A stretch of 64,000 nucleotides of DNA. Origin: MAG-121220-bin8 sp002700465. Lineage in GTDB: Bacteria; Bacteroidota; Bacteroidia; Flavobacteriales; Flavobacteriaceae. Both the position numbers and the translations under genes were made by a program. The DNA lies in assembly GCA_943789295.1 (NCBI GenBank), contig CALSTO010000001.1, forward strand, positions 849,883 to 913,882. Direction: 5' to 3'. A model generated the notes under the pieces. The model was given only the letters and a program-made list of their open reading frames with translations. It made no database searches and had not been told where the DNA came from. The stretch's first letter is position 1. Each line of letters opens with the position of its first letter. Of this stretch, positions 1 through 8,511 are shown piece after piece.

Positions 1-180
1 AAGTTATTTACAGAAATTAGCAACAGAGTTTACGCTAAAAAAACAGAAAAAGTAGTAAACAATACTTTAGAAATGAATGATATTAGTATTGAAAATGGCG
101 AGGTTGACTTAATATCATTTTTAAAAGTAAATAATAAAAAAATATTTCCATTTTGGATTGAAATTTACAAACAAAACTAA
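1..180 (+). CDS. C-terminal fragment of an unidentified protein
   Basis: An open frame runs from the first base of the window to a TAA at 178-180, giving the last 59 residues of a protein whose start lies outside. The fragment is Lys/Asn-rich with alternating hydrophobic residues and ends PFWIEIYKQN. I recognise no family. Its stop overlaps the stop of the convergent nuclease gene, which suggests this frame is real rather than chance AT-rich openness, but the support is limited. Confidence 0.45.
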   Translation, partial: KLFTEISNRVYAKKTEKVVNNTLEMNDISIENGEVDLISFLKVNNKKIFPFWIEIYKQN

Positions 181-795
181 TTACAACTAGCCAAATATTT
201 GTCCCAGTTTTTGTTAGTAGGCGAATTAGGAAAATAATAACATTCTTTTTCTCCGCTTGGATAAGTTAAATTTTTCCAAAAACCAGTAGGAATATGCACA
301 CCAGTTTCTCTAACTTCATGTCCAGGATCAAAAACAAGCTCTATTCTAACTTTTATACTTCCAAGAGATGCTGACCAATCTCTAACTTGCTGTTCCAATT
401 GAGCCCACTCTCCCCTATTTAAATCATCAATTTGCATGGCACAGTTTACAAACGAAAAAGTTTTATTTAAATTATCTTCAGAATCACTAAAAGTTGCTGC
501 GGGAGCAAGATGACCCTTATCCCATTCATTTTTGTAATAATCAGCGTTATCGCTAGTTTTAACACCAGATTCTAAATAAAAATCCTTATTTCCTCGGTCA
601 ACATTTTTAGGTCTATTAGACACAGAATATTCTATCCAATTTGGTTGCTCATATACTTCATTATAGGAAACTGTATAAATACCCTTATTTATAATAATTT
701 CTTCTCTTAATTCTGGAAAGTACACAACAATCAGAAGATGAACCTTCACAAGAAATGATAACGAGAACTAGAAAAAATTTTAAAACATACTTCAT
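177..795 (-). CDS. Secreted DNA/RNA non-specific endonuclease (NucA type), frameshifted
   Basis: The protein is a His-Me finger nuclease that would cleave DNA or RNA outside the cytoplasm. The motif DKGHLAPAA carries the catalytic His (residue 80 of the frame that begins at 749), and the downstream LNRGEW supplies the Asn expected to bind the metal; this is the NucA/NucB family arrangement. In its own frame the gene could only start at a GTG (747-749) and would lack an export signal. In another frame an ATG at 793-795 begins MKYVLKFFLVLVIISCEG, a lipoprotein signal with lipobox IISC, which runs into a stop after about 30 residues. One indel between about 690 and 750 would join the two. The natural product is therefore probably a lipoprotein nuclease of about 205 residues, and this copy is broken or mis-sequenced. 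Confidence 0.8.
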
Positions 796-834
796 GTATC
801 AAATTTAATATTAGATTTATAACAAATTTATAAA

Positions 835-1413
835 ATGAAAAAAATATTACTAATCTTATTTTTTCTATTCCCATTATATAATATATCTCAGGAAGTTCAG
901 AAAGTTGAGGTAGTTAAATCTGATACTCAGATTGAAAATTTAAATGAATTACTTGGACAAAATGAAATTAAAATTGATTTTTTAGATTTTATAATCTTCC
1001 CAGCTTTAACGTTGGGTTATGAAAAAAACAGAAATTCTTCTACTGCTTATGGTGCAACAATGTTTATTAATTTTGATACTGATTTGGGTTCAGAATGGAA
1101 TGATAAATTTGCAATTACTCCGTATTACAGATTTTATTTTTTAGAATCTCAAGATTACGGAGGTTATGGTGTGTTTGCTGAAATCTTTACTAAGTTTTCG
1201 TCAGCTAAAACTGAGAATTATTCAGATGCAAAATCAGAATCTTACACTGACATCTCACCAGGACTTGCAGTGGGTAGAAAATGGATAAACAGAAAAGGGT
1301 TTACTTTTGAATTAATGTTTGGAGTTGGCAGAAATCTACTGTATGATGAAGATGTTAACGGAATGAATACAGCAACTATTAGAAGTGGAGTGTCTATTGG
1401 AAAGAGATTTTAA
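835..1413 (+). CDS. Putative outer-membrane beta-barrel protein (DUF3575-like)
   Basis: This is a 192-residue exported protein of unknown specific function. Residues 1-19 form a Sec signal peptide ending NISQ. A charged linker follows, then alternating amphipathic strands with aromatic girdle residues (PALTLGYEKN, ITPYYRFYF, GYGVFAEIFTKF, GLAVGRKW, FTFELMFGVGRNLL), and the chain ends in Phe, as outer-membrane barrels usually do. The pattern resembles the DUF3575 and small porin-like families of Bacteroidota. It stands alone between the divergent nuclease and the NTF2-like array, about 90 bases upstream of the latter. The beta-barrel assignment rests on strand pattern and the terminal aromatic, not on a recognised catalytic motif. 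Confidence 0.65.
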   Translation: MKKILLILFFLFPLYNISQEVQKVEVVKSDTQIENLNELLGQNEIKIDFLDFIIFPALTLGYEKNRNSSTAYGATMFINFDTDLGSEWNDKFAITPYYRFYFLESQDYGGYGVFAEIFTKFSSAKTENYSDAKSESYTDISPGLAVGRKWINRKGFTFELMFGVGRNLLYDEDVNGMNTATIRSGVSIGKRF

Positions 1414-1504
1414 ATAACAAACATTCTTTAAGGTATCTTTAAAAGTTTTTTCTTAACTTGACCTTTCTGAATTTTTCGGAATTAACAAACTAACTTTTAT
1501 AAAA

Positions 1505-2011
1505 ATGAAAAAACTATTATTACTTAGCGTTTTAGGATTATTTATTTCTTGCGCAAACCAAAATCAAGAATGTGAAACGCCTTCTAATGGATTTATTGAG
1601 GGAACTGGACAATCTGTTACACTCGGTTCAGAAGCTTCTTTAGATGTGTTTAAAGCTATTGACAAAGCTTGGGCTGAAAGAGATTACGAAACTTTAAAAA
1701 CATTAATTTCTAACGAAGGAAATTATACTCACGACGACAACTCTGTTTCTACAAACGCAGATGAATTTATAGCTCATATTGAAGCTGGTTATCAAGATTC
1801 ATTAGAAAAAGAAGAAGAATGGGGATGGGTTACAAATTTTGCTTTTTCTGTAAAACCTACCAAATCTGAAACTGGAGATTATGCAAATGAAAATGGAGAA
1901 TGGGTATGTGCAAGATTTACAGGAGCAAATGGAGATGTTTATGAAGAATGGTATCAAATTGTTGATGGACAACTTGTAATGTGGTCTTCAGCTAAAAGAG
2001 AAAATAAATAA
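1505..2011 (+). CDS. NTF2-like (SnoaL/DUF4440-type) lipoprotein 1
   Basis: First of four tandem lipoproteins. The signal peptide MKKLLLLSVLGLFISC has a clear lipobox with Cys16 as the acylation site. The mature part contains an NTF2-like fold signature: the helix VFKAIDKAWAERDYETLKTLIS, then strands including VTNFAFSVKPTKS and the C-terminal YEEWYQIVDGQLVMW. Such domains form a cone-shaped pocket and serve as enzymes or ligand binders; no catalytic residues can be named here. Only 15 bases separate it from the next gene, so the array is probably one operon. Length (168 residues) fits a single domain. The substrate is unknown. Confidence 0.75.
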   Translation: MKKLLLLSVLGLFISCANQNQECETPSNGFIEGTGQSVTLGSEASLDVFKAIDKAWAERDYETLKTLISNEGNYTHDDNSVSTNADEFIAHIEAGYQDSLEKEEEWGWVTNFAFSVKPTKSETGDYANENGEWVCARFTGANGDVYEEWYQIVDGQLVMWSSAKRENK

Positions 2012-2026
2012 TTTAAATCTTATAAA

Positions 2027-2812
2027 ATGAAAAAAATATTATTATTAATTAGTCTTATTGCGGTTTCATGTTCGTCAAATCCTGATTACGATGCAAATTT
2101 AGATCTTGCTAAAAAATGGGTTCAAGCATTTGAAACTGGTGATATAGAATTATGGAAAGAAGTTGTTTCTGAAGATGTACAAGATGTTTCTCCTATGTAC
2201 GGAATGGGAAGAGTTGGATACGATGCGTCATTTCAAGTGGCAGATTTTTATGTAAAAAATTATACAGATGTAAAATTCAACGACCCTGTTTGGTTACCTG
2301 GAATTGATACTTTAACAATGAAGCCAGATGGTAGTGTAAGAGCATATGGTAGATGGAGTGGTATCAGTAAATCTACAGGAAGAGAATTCAGTTTGATGTC
2401 TTACCATAATTTTGATTTTGAAGATGGAAAAATTGTAACCACAGGAGAATATTTTGATGCTACTGGAATGGTAAATGCAGTCGGACCTGCTCAAAGAAAT
2501 GTTGTTGTATTTACTGCAAAAGTTAGCAAAAAGAACTTAAGTAAATTTCAAGAATTAATGGATTCTGATGATGGTTTAACTGTTACAAGAAATGCTGAAG
2601 GCTGTACACACTTAGAAGCATTTTATAATGAAGAAAATCAAACTTATTTTATTTATGAGTACTGGAATTCATATGAACAATATGAAACTTATTTAAATTG
2701 GAGATTCAATGAAGATCCAAGTGGGCTTGTTGCTAAAGCAACAAATTTAGTCATAGGAGGTGAAAAAGGAATGAAAGCTCACTTTAACAATACTAATTAT
2801 AAGTTCTTTTAA
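2027..2812 (+). CDS. Lipoprotein fusing an NTF2-like domain to an ABM-type monooxygenase domain
   Basis: The signal peptide ends at the lipobox IAVSC (Cys15). Residues about 25-155 form an NTF2/SnoaL-like domain (LAKKWVQAFETGDIELWKEV at the start, MSYHNFDFEDGKIVTTGEYF near the end). Residues about 158-261 look like an antibiotic-biosynthesis-monooxygenase (ABM) dimeric ferredoxin-like barrel: VVVFTAKVSKKNLSKFQELM, then EGCTHLEAFYNEENQTYFIYEYWNS. ABM domains act on small organic molecules or haem-like ligands, often without a cofactor. Position two of the four-gene array, with 15 and 11 bases to its neighbours, suggests the proteins act together at the membrane. The joint activity is inferred, not demonstrated. 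Confidence 0.75.
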   Translation: MKKILLLISLIAVSCSSNPDYDANLDLAKKWVQAFETGDIELWKEVVSEDVQDVSPMYGMGRVGYDASFQVADFYVKNYTDVKFNDPVWLPGIDTLTMKPDGSVRAYGRWSGISKSTGREFSLMSYHNFDFEDGKIVTTGEYFDATGMVNAVGPAQRNVVVFTAKVSKKNLSKFQELMDSDDGLTVTRNAEGCTHLEAFYNEENQTYFIYEYWNSYEQYETYLNWRFNEDPSGLVAKATNLVIGGEKGMKAHFNNTNYKFF

Positions 2813-2823
2813 AATTTAACGCT

Positions 2824-3348
2824 ATGAAAAAACTATTATTACTATTTGTTTTAGCAACTTTTATTAGTTGTGAAACAAAAACAATTGAAGTTGAAAAATC
2901 TGGTGGTGTTTGGCATATGGGAGGAGATGAGCAATTTCCTGATGGTACGAGTCCTAAAGCAGTTATTGGATCTGAAAGTGATCTTGAAATTGCTATGGCT
3001 TTTTACAATGCATATGGAGATATGGAATTGGATAAAATGGTAACATTATCTGAGGATGTTGTAAAATTTCATCCAGGAGACATGGCTGGTGTTGTAGATG
3101 TTGATACTTCAAATACCGATTTTGTAAGTGAAAGACAATCAACTTTTAAGTCTGTAAAAAGAACACTACACAATGTAACTCCAATTGCAGTTGAAGGATC
3201 AGAAAATTATACTGTAGTTTCAATTAATTTTACTGAGGAAATTGAACATAAAGATGGATCATTTTCTTCACAACACTACTTTGAAAGAATACACGTTGTT
3301 AACGGAAAAGTCAACAGAGTTGTACAATGGATGAGACCTTGGGAATAA
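2824..3348 (+). CDS. NTF2-like lipoprotein 3
   Basis: This 174-residue lipoprotein starts MKKLLLLFVLATFISC, with Cys16 as lipid anchor. The DNA for the first residues is almost identical to that of the first and fourth genes of the array. The mature protein has an NTF2-like plan: an opening helix EIAMAFYNAYGDMELDKMVT, then strands ending HYFERIHVVNGKVNRVVQWMRPW. Eleven bases separate it from the upstream fusion gene and 18 from the downstream paralogue, indicating co-transcription. No catalytic residues are assignable. Confidence 0.75.
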   Translation: MKKLLLLFVLATFISCETKTIEVEKSGGVWHMGGDEQFPDGTSPKAVIGSESDLEIAMAFYNAYGDMELDKMVTLSEDVVKFHPGDMAGVVDVDTSNTDFVSERQSTFKSVKRTLHNVTPIAVEGSENYTVVSINFTEEIEHKDGSFSSQHYFERIHVVNGKVNRVVQWMRPWE

Positions 3349-3366
3349 ACTTAAAAATTAAAAATT

Positions 3367-3879
3367 ATGAAAAAACTATTATTACTATTACTTACCATAA
3401 CTGCTTTTAGTTGTAATCAATCAAATGTTACTATAGTTGAATTTGAAGATGAAAAATCAAATGCAATTAGAGGCCATTACGAACATTATCTAAACAATGA
3501 TATTGATGGATTAAAGAAACTTTGGGCTGATGAGGATAAAATTGTTTTATGGCTTGGAAGTGTTGAACAATCTCCTCTTTCAGAATTAATTGGATTAATT
3601 GGAGCTCAGCATACTGCTTTTGATAATATTCAGTTGTTAAACATACAAGGAGCAGATGAACCTATATATGTTGAAACTAAATCATACGAAAGTGGACAAA
3701 CATGGACTAATACATGGTTCAAATGGTCAGCAGTTGGAAAAACAAGTGGAAATTTAATTGAATTACCAGCTCACCTATCTTTTAGATGGGAAAACGGTGA
3801 AATCGTTGAAGAAGTACATTTATTTGACCCAACACTTATGAAAGCTGAGCTTGAACTTTTCGCTAGTACAGAGCAATAA
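3367..3879 (+). CDS. NTF2-like lipoprotein 4
   Basis: Last of the tandem array, 170 residues. The signal peptide ends LTITAFSC, with Cys16 acylated. The NTF2-like helix (AIRGHYEHYLNNDIDGLKKLWAD) is followed by strands that finish with HLSFRWENGEIVEEVHLFDP, a typical closing hairpin. A strong hairpin terminator lies about 20 bases beyond the stop, so the four genes probably form one unit from 1505 to 3931. Divergence among the four copies outside the signal peptides is large, so they are old duplicates or convergent members of the same superfamily. Confidence 0.75.
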   Translation: MKKLLLLLLTITAFSCNQSNVTIVEFEDEKSNAIRGHYEHYLNNDIDGLKKLWADEDKIVLWLGSVEQSPLSELIGLIGAQHTAFDNIQLLNIQGADEPIYVETKSYESGQTWTNTWFKWSAVGKTSGNLIELPAHLSFRWENGEIVEEVHLFDPTLMKAELELFASTEQ

Positions 3880-3899
3880 AATATATTGCTTAAATATTC

Positions 3900-3931
3900 T
3901 AAAAAAACCTTGCTAACGCAGGGTTTTTTTA
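3900..3931 (+). terminator. Rho-independent terminator of the NTF2-like array
   Basis: The arms AAACCTTGC and GCAGGGTTT pair with one G-U around a TAAC loop and are followed by a T run. The hairpin lies just after the fourth NTF2-like lipoprotein and overlaps the 3' end of the convergent propeller gene, so it may serve both directions. Confidence 0.8.
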
Positions 3932-4959
3932 TTTGAAAACCAATTGAGAGATTTTTCCTTTTCCAGCTGCATAAGCTACAGTATCATTTAAAAACCTTAC
4001 TGTATAATAACCTTCTTTACTGAGATTTTTCCAGTTAGATCCTCCATCTGACGAGTAATCAATTCCTTCAAAACCAACAGCAAGTAATTTTTCACCATTG
4101 CTGTTTGGGATATATTGAACACAACTTCTGTACCCTGGATTTTTATTATCAGCTATCGACTTCCAAGTCTTACCACCATCACTAGTAATAATTTTATTTA
4201 AACTATCTTTTTCAGGTTTAGTATAATCTCCTCCAATCGCATAACCATTGTTTTTATCATAAAAATCAATACTAAATATTCCAGTTGTAGGTTCTCCTTG
4301 TAAAATAGGCGTATTAAATATTTCCCAGCTCCTACCCTTATCCTTTGAAAGATAAACTCTACTATTAATTCCCCCACTTGCTATCCAAGTATAGTCATCA
4401 ACAATTGAAATATTTGTATCACTAGCAGCAAAAAATCCTTCTGATTGTTTCACATTATTAAAAACAGAACAGTCAAGTTTATTCCAAGATTCTCCACCAT
4501 CTCTTGTTATTAATAATACTTATACAATTATCTGTATAATCTCCCACTGCAATTCCTTCATCTATCATTCCAAAACTCAATAGAATCATAAAACACTTTG
4601 GGATGGGTCTCTTTGTATACTACATTTCCATTTTTATAAAGCAGTGCAGGGTTTCCAATTGACATTGCAAACACATCATTTTCAGTTACAGCTAATGATC
4701 TAAAATTTGGAACAATTGAATCGTTTTCAAGCTCATAATTAATTTCTGAAATAACATCGCTTTTATCTATGTCAAAGTTTAGAATAGATCCGTTTGAAGT
4801 GGCAGAATATACTCTGTTATTTTTAATTTCCAAAGCTCTAATATTAATTTCTGAATCAATTAAAATAGGGTTTATTTCAATACTTGAAATTATAGTGTCT
4901 TTAGAACACGAGTTAAATACTATTAGAATTAATAAACAAAAAAAAGTCTGTCTTATCAT
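3929..4959 (-). pseudogene. Asp-box/Ycf48-like beta-propeller lipoprotein, two frameshifts
   Basis: Starting at 4959, the protein has a lipoprotein signal (LIVFNSC) and then propeller strands. After FWND the frame breaks near 4558, a middle piece reads EGIAVGDYTDNCISII in the next frame, and a second break near 4510 returns to the frame that runs to the stop at 3929. The joined product, about 340 residues, contains four Asp-box-like motifs: TRDGGESW, SKDKGRSW, TSDGGKTW and SSDGGSNW. These are typical of Ycf48/BNR-like propellers, often annotated as oxidoreductases in flavobacteria, for which no enzymatic activity is implied. Two nearby breaks in one gene suggest decay or local sequence error. 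Confidence 0.75.
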
Positions 4960-5007
4960 TTTTTATAATTTGTATTATTAAATTTAAAGGAATTAAAATT
5001 AAAAAAC

Positions 5008-6546
5008 ATGAAGAACTTTTTTATATCAATATTATTAAGCTTAGTCTTATACAGTTGTAATCAAGTACAAAAACCAAGAATTGCAATAGCGGGACTTGCT
5101 ATTGAATCTAGTACTTTTTCACCTGCAAAAACAATAGAATCTGACTTTAAAGCTAGAATGGGTGACGATGTTTTCAGCTACTATCCATTTCTTCAAAAAG
5201 ATTCTATATACAGGCAAAAAGCAGATTGGATTCCGACTCTGAGAGGCCATGCTATTCCAGGTGGAATAGTAACAAGAAAAGCTTACGAATCATTAGTAAA
5301 TAAAACCTTAAAAAGATTAAAAGAAAATCTGCCGTATGATGGATTGTTTTTTGATATTCATGGTGCCATGAGTGTTGAGGGAATTGATGATCCAGAAGGA
5401 GATTTTATAAAACGAGTGAGAGAAGTGGTTGGTTACAACACTATAATATCTACGTCAATGGATCCTCATGGAAATGTTTCATATGAATTAGCAAAAGAAA
5501 CTGATCTTATAACAGCTTACAGAATGTCTCCTCATGAAGATGCTATTGAGTCTAAAAAAAGAGCAGTAACAAACCTTCTAAAAAGATTAGAATCTGGAAA
5601 AGGAAAACCACTTTACAAATCAAGAATTAAGGTACCTATTCTTCTACCCGGCGAAAAGACAAGCACTAGAATAGAACCTGGGAAAAGTTTGTATGCAAAG
5701 GTAAATCCAGAAACTAAAAAAGAAGGTGTCATTGATGCTGCCATTTGGATGGGTTACCCGTGGGCTGATGAGCCTAGAAACCATGGAGTTGTTGTTGTTT
5801 ATGGAGATAATAAAGAAGAAGTAAAAAAATCTTCTGAATACTTAGCAGAAAGTTTTTGGAATGTAAAAGATGATTTTGAGTTTGTTGCGCCAGTGGGCAC
5901 GTTAAAGGAAAGTGTAAATCTTGCTTTAAATAGTGAAACTAAGCCGTTTATTATAAGTGACATGGGCGATAATCCTACAGCAGGAGGTGCAGGTGATGTA
6001 ACTTGGACACTTGACAAATTATTGAAAAGAAAAGAATTTAAAGACAAAAACGGTCCATCTTTAATATATGCATCGATTCCAGGCCCAAAACTTATTGAAA
6101 ATGCTAAAAATCTTACAATTGGTGATTATGTTGAAGGATATGTTGGTGCAGACGTGGACAATAGATTTTCACCTCCGATATTATTAAAAGGAATTATTAA
6201 ATCTATCAAGAAAGGAGATGTCAATGCTAAGACTGAAATGGTTATCCAAAGTGGAAGTATAAGTATAATTGTTACCCAAAAAAGAAAGCCTTATCATTAC
6301 ATTAAGGATTTTACAGATTTAAATTTAAACCCAACTGAATCAAATATTGTTGTTGTTAAAATTGGGTACCTAGTTCCTGAACTTTATAACATAAATAAAG
6401 GATGGATTATGGCTTTAACACCTGGTGGTGTAGATCAGGATCTTTACAGATTAGATTACAAAAGAATCGAACGACCAATGTTTCCTGTTGATGAATTTAA
6501 AAACGAGCCAGATTTAAAAGCAGTTTTTATTCCAATGTCAAATTAA
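5008..6546 (+). CDS. M81 family metallopeptidase (MlrC-like) lipoprotein
   Basis: A 512-residue member of the M81/DUF1485 family, whose founder MlrC hydrolyses linearised microcystin; substrates of most members are unknown. The N-terminus is a lipoprotein signal (LVLYSC, Cys17), so it works in the periplasm. Likely zinc-site residues sit in DIHGAMS (His118) and in SMDPHGN (Asp152, His154). The C-terminal domain has the family signature DNPTAGGAGD (321-330). Length matches the family. It is transcribed divergently from the propeller gene across a 48-base gap. The family is secure; the substrate is not, and a general role on cyclic or N-blocked peptides is only a guess. Confidence 0.85.
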   Translation: MKNFFISILLSLVLYSCNQVQKPRIAIAGLAIESSTFSPAKTIESDFKARMGDDVFSYYPFLQKDSIYRQKADWIPTLRGHAIPGGIVTRKAYESLVNKTLKRLKENLPYDGLFFDIHGAMSVEGIDDPEGDFIKRVREVVGYNTIISTSMDPHGNVSYELAKETDLITAYRMSPHEDAIESKKRAVTNLLKRLESGKGKPLYKSRIKVPILLPGEKTSTRIEPGKSLYAKVNPETKKEGVIDAAIWMGYPWADEPRNHGVVVVYGDNKEEVKKSSEYLAESFWNVKDDFEFVAPVGTLKESVNLALNSETKPFIISDMGDNPTAGGAGDVTWTLDKLLKRKEFKDKNGPSLIYASIPGPKLIENAKNLTIGDYVEGYVGADVDNRFSPPILLKGIIKSIKKGDVNAKTEMVIQSGSISIIVTQKRKPYHYIKDFTDLNLNPTESNIVVVKIGYLVPELYNINKGWIMALTPGGVDQDLYRLDYKRIERPMFPVDEFKNEPDLKAVFIPMSN

Positions 6547-6548
6547 AA

Positions 6549-7166
6549 TTATTTTTTTTTTAATTTTGTAAATAAGAACTCTTGAGTTGTGTTAAAAGGT
6601 GTGTTATGAATACTAATCTCTGTGCTAATTAACTCAAAATCATGTGAAAGTAAATCAGAAATTGAGCTTTTACTATATCTTGAAACTTCAAGTCCACTAC
6701 ATTTTAAAGGGCCATTTTCTGAAAATGTGGCTATAATTAAATCAGCATTTACATTCAAAGAAGTTTTTAAAAGCTTTAAATAATTATCAATTTCTGAATT
6801 GTCCCTTAAAAAATGAAATGCAGCACGATCGTGCCAAAGGTCATATTTGTGTTCTGGTTTGAAATTATTTATATCGCAAACAATCCAATTGACGAGTTTT
6901 GATTTTAAACCCAACCTTTTTTTAGTTTTTTCTATGGATTTTGATGAAATATCTAAAACCGTAACATTCGTATAACCAATATTAAGTAAATTATCTACTA
7001 GCCTGCTCTCTCCTCCTCCGATATCAATTATTTGAGAATCGAGATTTAAATTTAGACTATTAATAAGGTTAAGCGAAAGTTTTGGTAATTTTTGAAACCA
7101 ACTAACTTCATTTTCGTTCTTTTTATGATAAACTTCTTGCCAATGATTTTCAAGATTTTTTTTCAT
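6549..7166 (-). CDS. Class I SAM-dependent methyltransferase
   Basis: This 205-residue cytoplasmic enzyme has the Rossmann motif I IIDIGGGESRLVD (about 46-58), an acidic residue ending strand 2 (VTVLDIS), a motif-II-like VCDINNF, and WHDRAAFHFL, which matches a subfamily of small-molecule methyltransferases related to TehB-type enzymes. The substrate cannot be read from the sequence. It converges on the M81 peptidase gene with 2 bases between the stops and is divergent from the cold-shock gene. Confidence 0.8.
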   Translation of the reverse strand: MKKNLENHWQEVYHKKNENEVSWFQKLPKLSLNLINSLNLNLDSQIIDIGGGESRLVDNLLNIGYTNVTVLDISSKSIEKTKKRLGLKSKLVNWIVCDINNFKPEHKYDLWHDRAAFHFLRDNSEIDNYLKLLKTSLNVNADLIIATFSENGPLKCSGLEVSRYSKSSISDLLSHDFELISTEISIHNTPFNTTQEFLFTKLKKK

Positions 7167-7247
7167 ATATCGATAATATCTTATAAAAATAGACTCTTAT
7201 TACTAAAATTAAACTACATTCGCCAAAAATTAATAAAAATATTTAAT

Positions 7248-7442
7248 ATGAAAAATGGAATTGTAAAATTCTTTAACGGTTCAAAAGGGTATGGTTTTAT
7301 CAAGGAAGAAGGAGTGGAAAAAGATCATTTTGTTCACGCTTCAGGATTAATTGACAGAATCGATGAAAACGACAAGGTTGAATTTGAATTAGAAGAAGGT
7401 CCAAAAGGTCTTAGTGCTGTCAACGTAAAGAAAATTGACTAA
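7248..7442 (+). CDS. Cold-shock domain protein (CspA family)
   Basis: The protein is 64 residues when started at the ATG at 7248, which gives the canonical CSD beginning MKNGIVKFFNGSKGYGFI. The frame is open further upstream, but the extension is not family-like. RNP1 is KGYGFI (13-18) and RNP2 is DHFVHAS (26-32), the single-stranded nucleic-acid-binding surfaces. It acts as an RNA chaperone in the cytoplasm. A TACATTCG sequence at 7214-7221 resembles the Bacteroidota -7 element TAnnTTTG, and a strong terminator follows, so it is a single-gene unit. Confidence 0.92.
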   Translation: MKNGIVKFFNGSKGYGFIKEEGVEKDHFVHASGLIDRIDENDKVEFELEEGPKGLSAVNVKKID

Positions 7443-7495
7443 TTAACTTTAGTTAGATTTTAGTATAATCCCTTTTTTAAGGGAATATAAATGAC

Positions 7496-7527
7496 AAAGG
7501 TTGTTTCAATAGAAACAACCTTTTTTT
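7496..7527 (+). terminator. Terminator downstream of the cold-shock gene
   Basis: A perfect 9-bp stem, GGTTGTTTC against GAAACAACC, with an AATA loop is flanked by AAA and a T7 run. A weaker hairpin (CCCTT/AAGGG) occurs just upstream at about 7470-7485. Confidence 0.88.
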
Positions 7528-7568
7528 GTTTATAAATGTTTTAGTATTAAAATTATATTCTGAACTAT

Positions 7569-8462
7569 TTAAGTTTTAGCGGTTTGCTTTGTAACTAAAT
7601 AAATTCCAACAAAAATTAAAATCATTCCTACTACACTTACAAGAGTTAAAGAATCACTTTTAGTAGAAATTGCGAAAACAATTCCAACAATTGGTTGAAG
7701 ATATATAAAAGAGCTCACAGAAGATGCTGTTAATTTAGTTAAAGCATAAGCATTAAATAAATAAGTAAAGAAAGTTGTTCCAACAACAACAAAAATCATT
7801 GGAATTATAGCCTCTATTAATGGAAGACTTGTCCATTCAACTTCTAAGAACTGACTTATTGTAACTGGAAAATTCATAATTATACCTAATAAAAACAACC
7901 ATTTAAGTAAGGTGATAATATTATATTTAGCAATAAGTGGTTTTACCAAAACCAAATAAAGACCATAAGCAAAAGAGTTAACTATAAATAAAAGATTTCC
8001 AAGTGGAATATTTGGAGCATTGACGCCCGTCTTTGCTGTATAAAGCACTAGAATTAAAGCACCAATAAAACCTGAAATTATTCCAAAAGTTTTCATGCTT
8101 TCAATTTTTTCTTTTAATAAAATAGCTGAAAAAATAAATACGATAATTGGAGAAAGAGTAATCATTACCGAACTATTTACAGGTGTAGATAATTCTAGTC
8201 CCTTAAAGAAAGCTAGCATATTTATAACCATCCCTAAAAAAGAACAAAGAATTATTCTAGGCCAATCTTTTTTGTCTATTTTTTCTGATTTAACAAACAA
8301 GCTAACAGTCCAAAATAATATTGAAGCACCAATTACTCTTAAAAGAATAAAAGCATAGGGTCCGATATAGATTGGCATTACGTTTTTAGCAACTGTATGG
8401 TTTAAACCATATATTAATGTTGCACCAAAAGCAGCTAAAAAACCTAAAGATCTATTACTCAA
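7569..8462 (-). CDS. EamA/DMT superfamily permease
   Basis: A 297-residue inner-membrane protein with about ten hydrophobic segments arranged as two EamA repeats (each about five helices), the usual length for drug/metabolite transporters. It begins RSLGFLAAFGATLIYGLNHT, a common family start, and the second repeat begins IPLGNLLFIVNSFAYGLYLV. Substrates for this family range from amino acids to nucleosides and cannot be predicted. It is divergent from the hydrolase at 8512 with about 50 bases between the starts. Confidence 0.85.
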   Translation of the reverse strand: MSNRSLGFLAAFGATLIYGLNHTVAKNVMPIYIGPYAFILLRVIGASILFWTVSLFVKSEKIDKKDWPRIILCSFLGMVINMLAFFKGLELSTPVNSSVMITLSPIIVFIFSAILLKEKIESMKTFGIISGFIGALILVLYTAKTGVNAPNIPLGNLLFIVNSFAYGLYLVLVKPLIAKYNIITLLKWLFLLGIIMNFPVTISQFLEVEWTSLPLIEAIIPMIFVVVGTTFFTYLFNAYALTKLTASSVSSFIYLQPIVGIVFAISTKSDSLTLVSVVGMILIFVGIYLVTKQTAKT

Positions 8463-8511
8463 TTAATAAGATTATTATATATTGTAAAGGTAAATTTTAT
8501 TATAACAAACT

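Noticed and set aside
6540..6575. AT-only hairpin between the M81 gene and the methyltransferase gene
   Set aside because: The stem consists of A-T pairs only and would be weak; such inverted AT tracts occur often by chance in this DNA.
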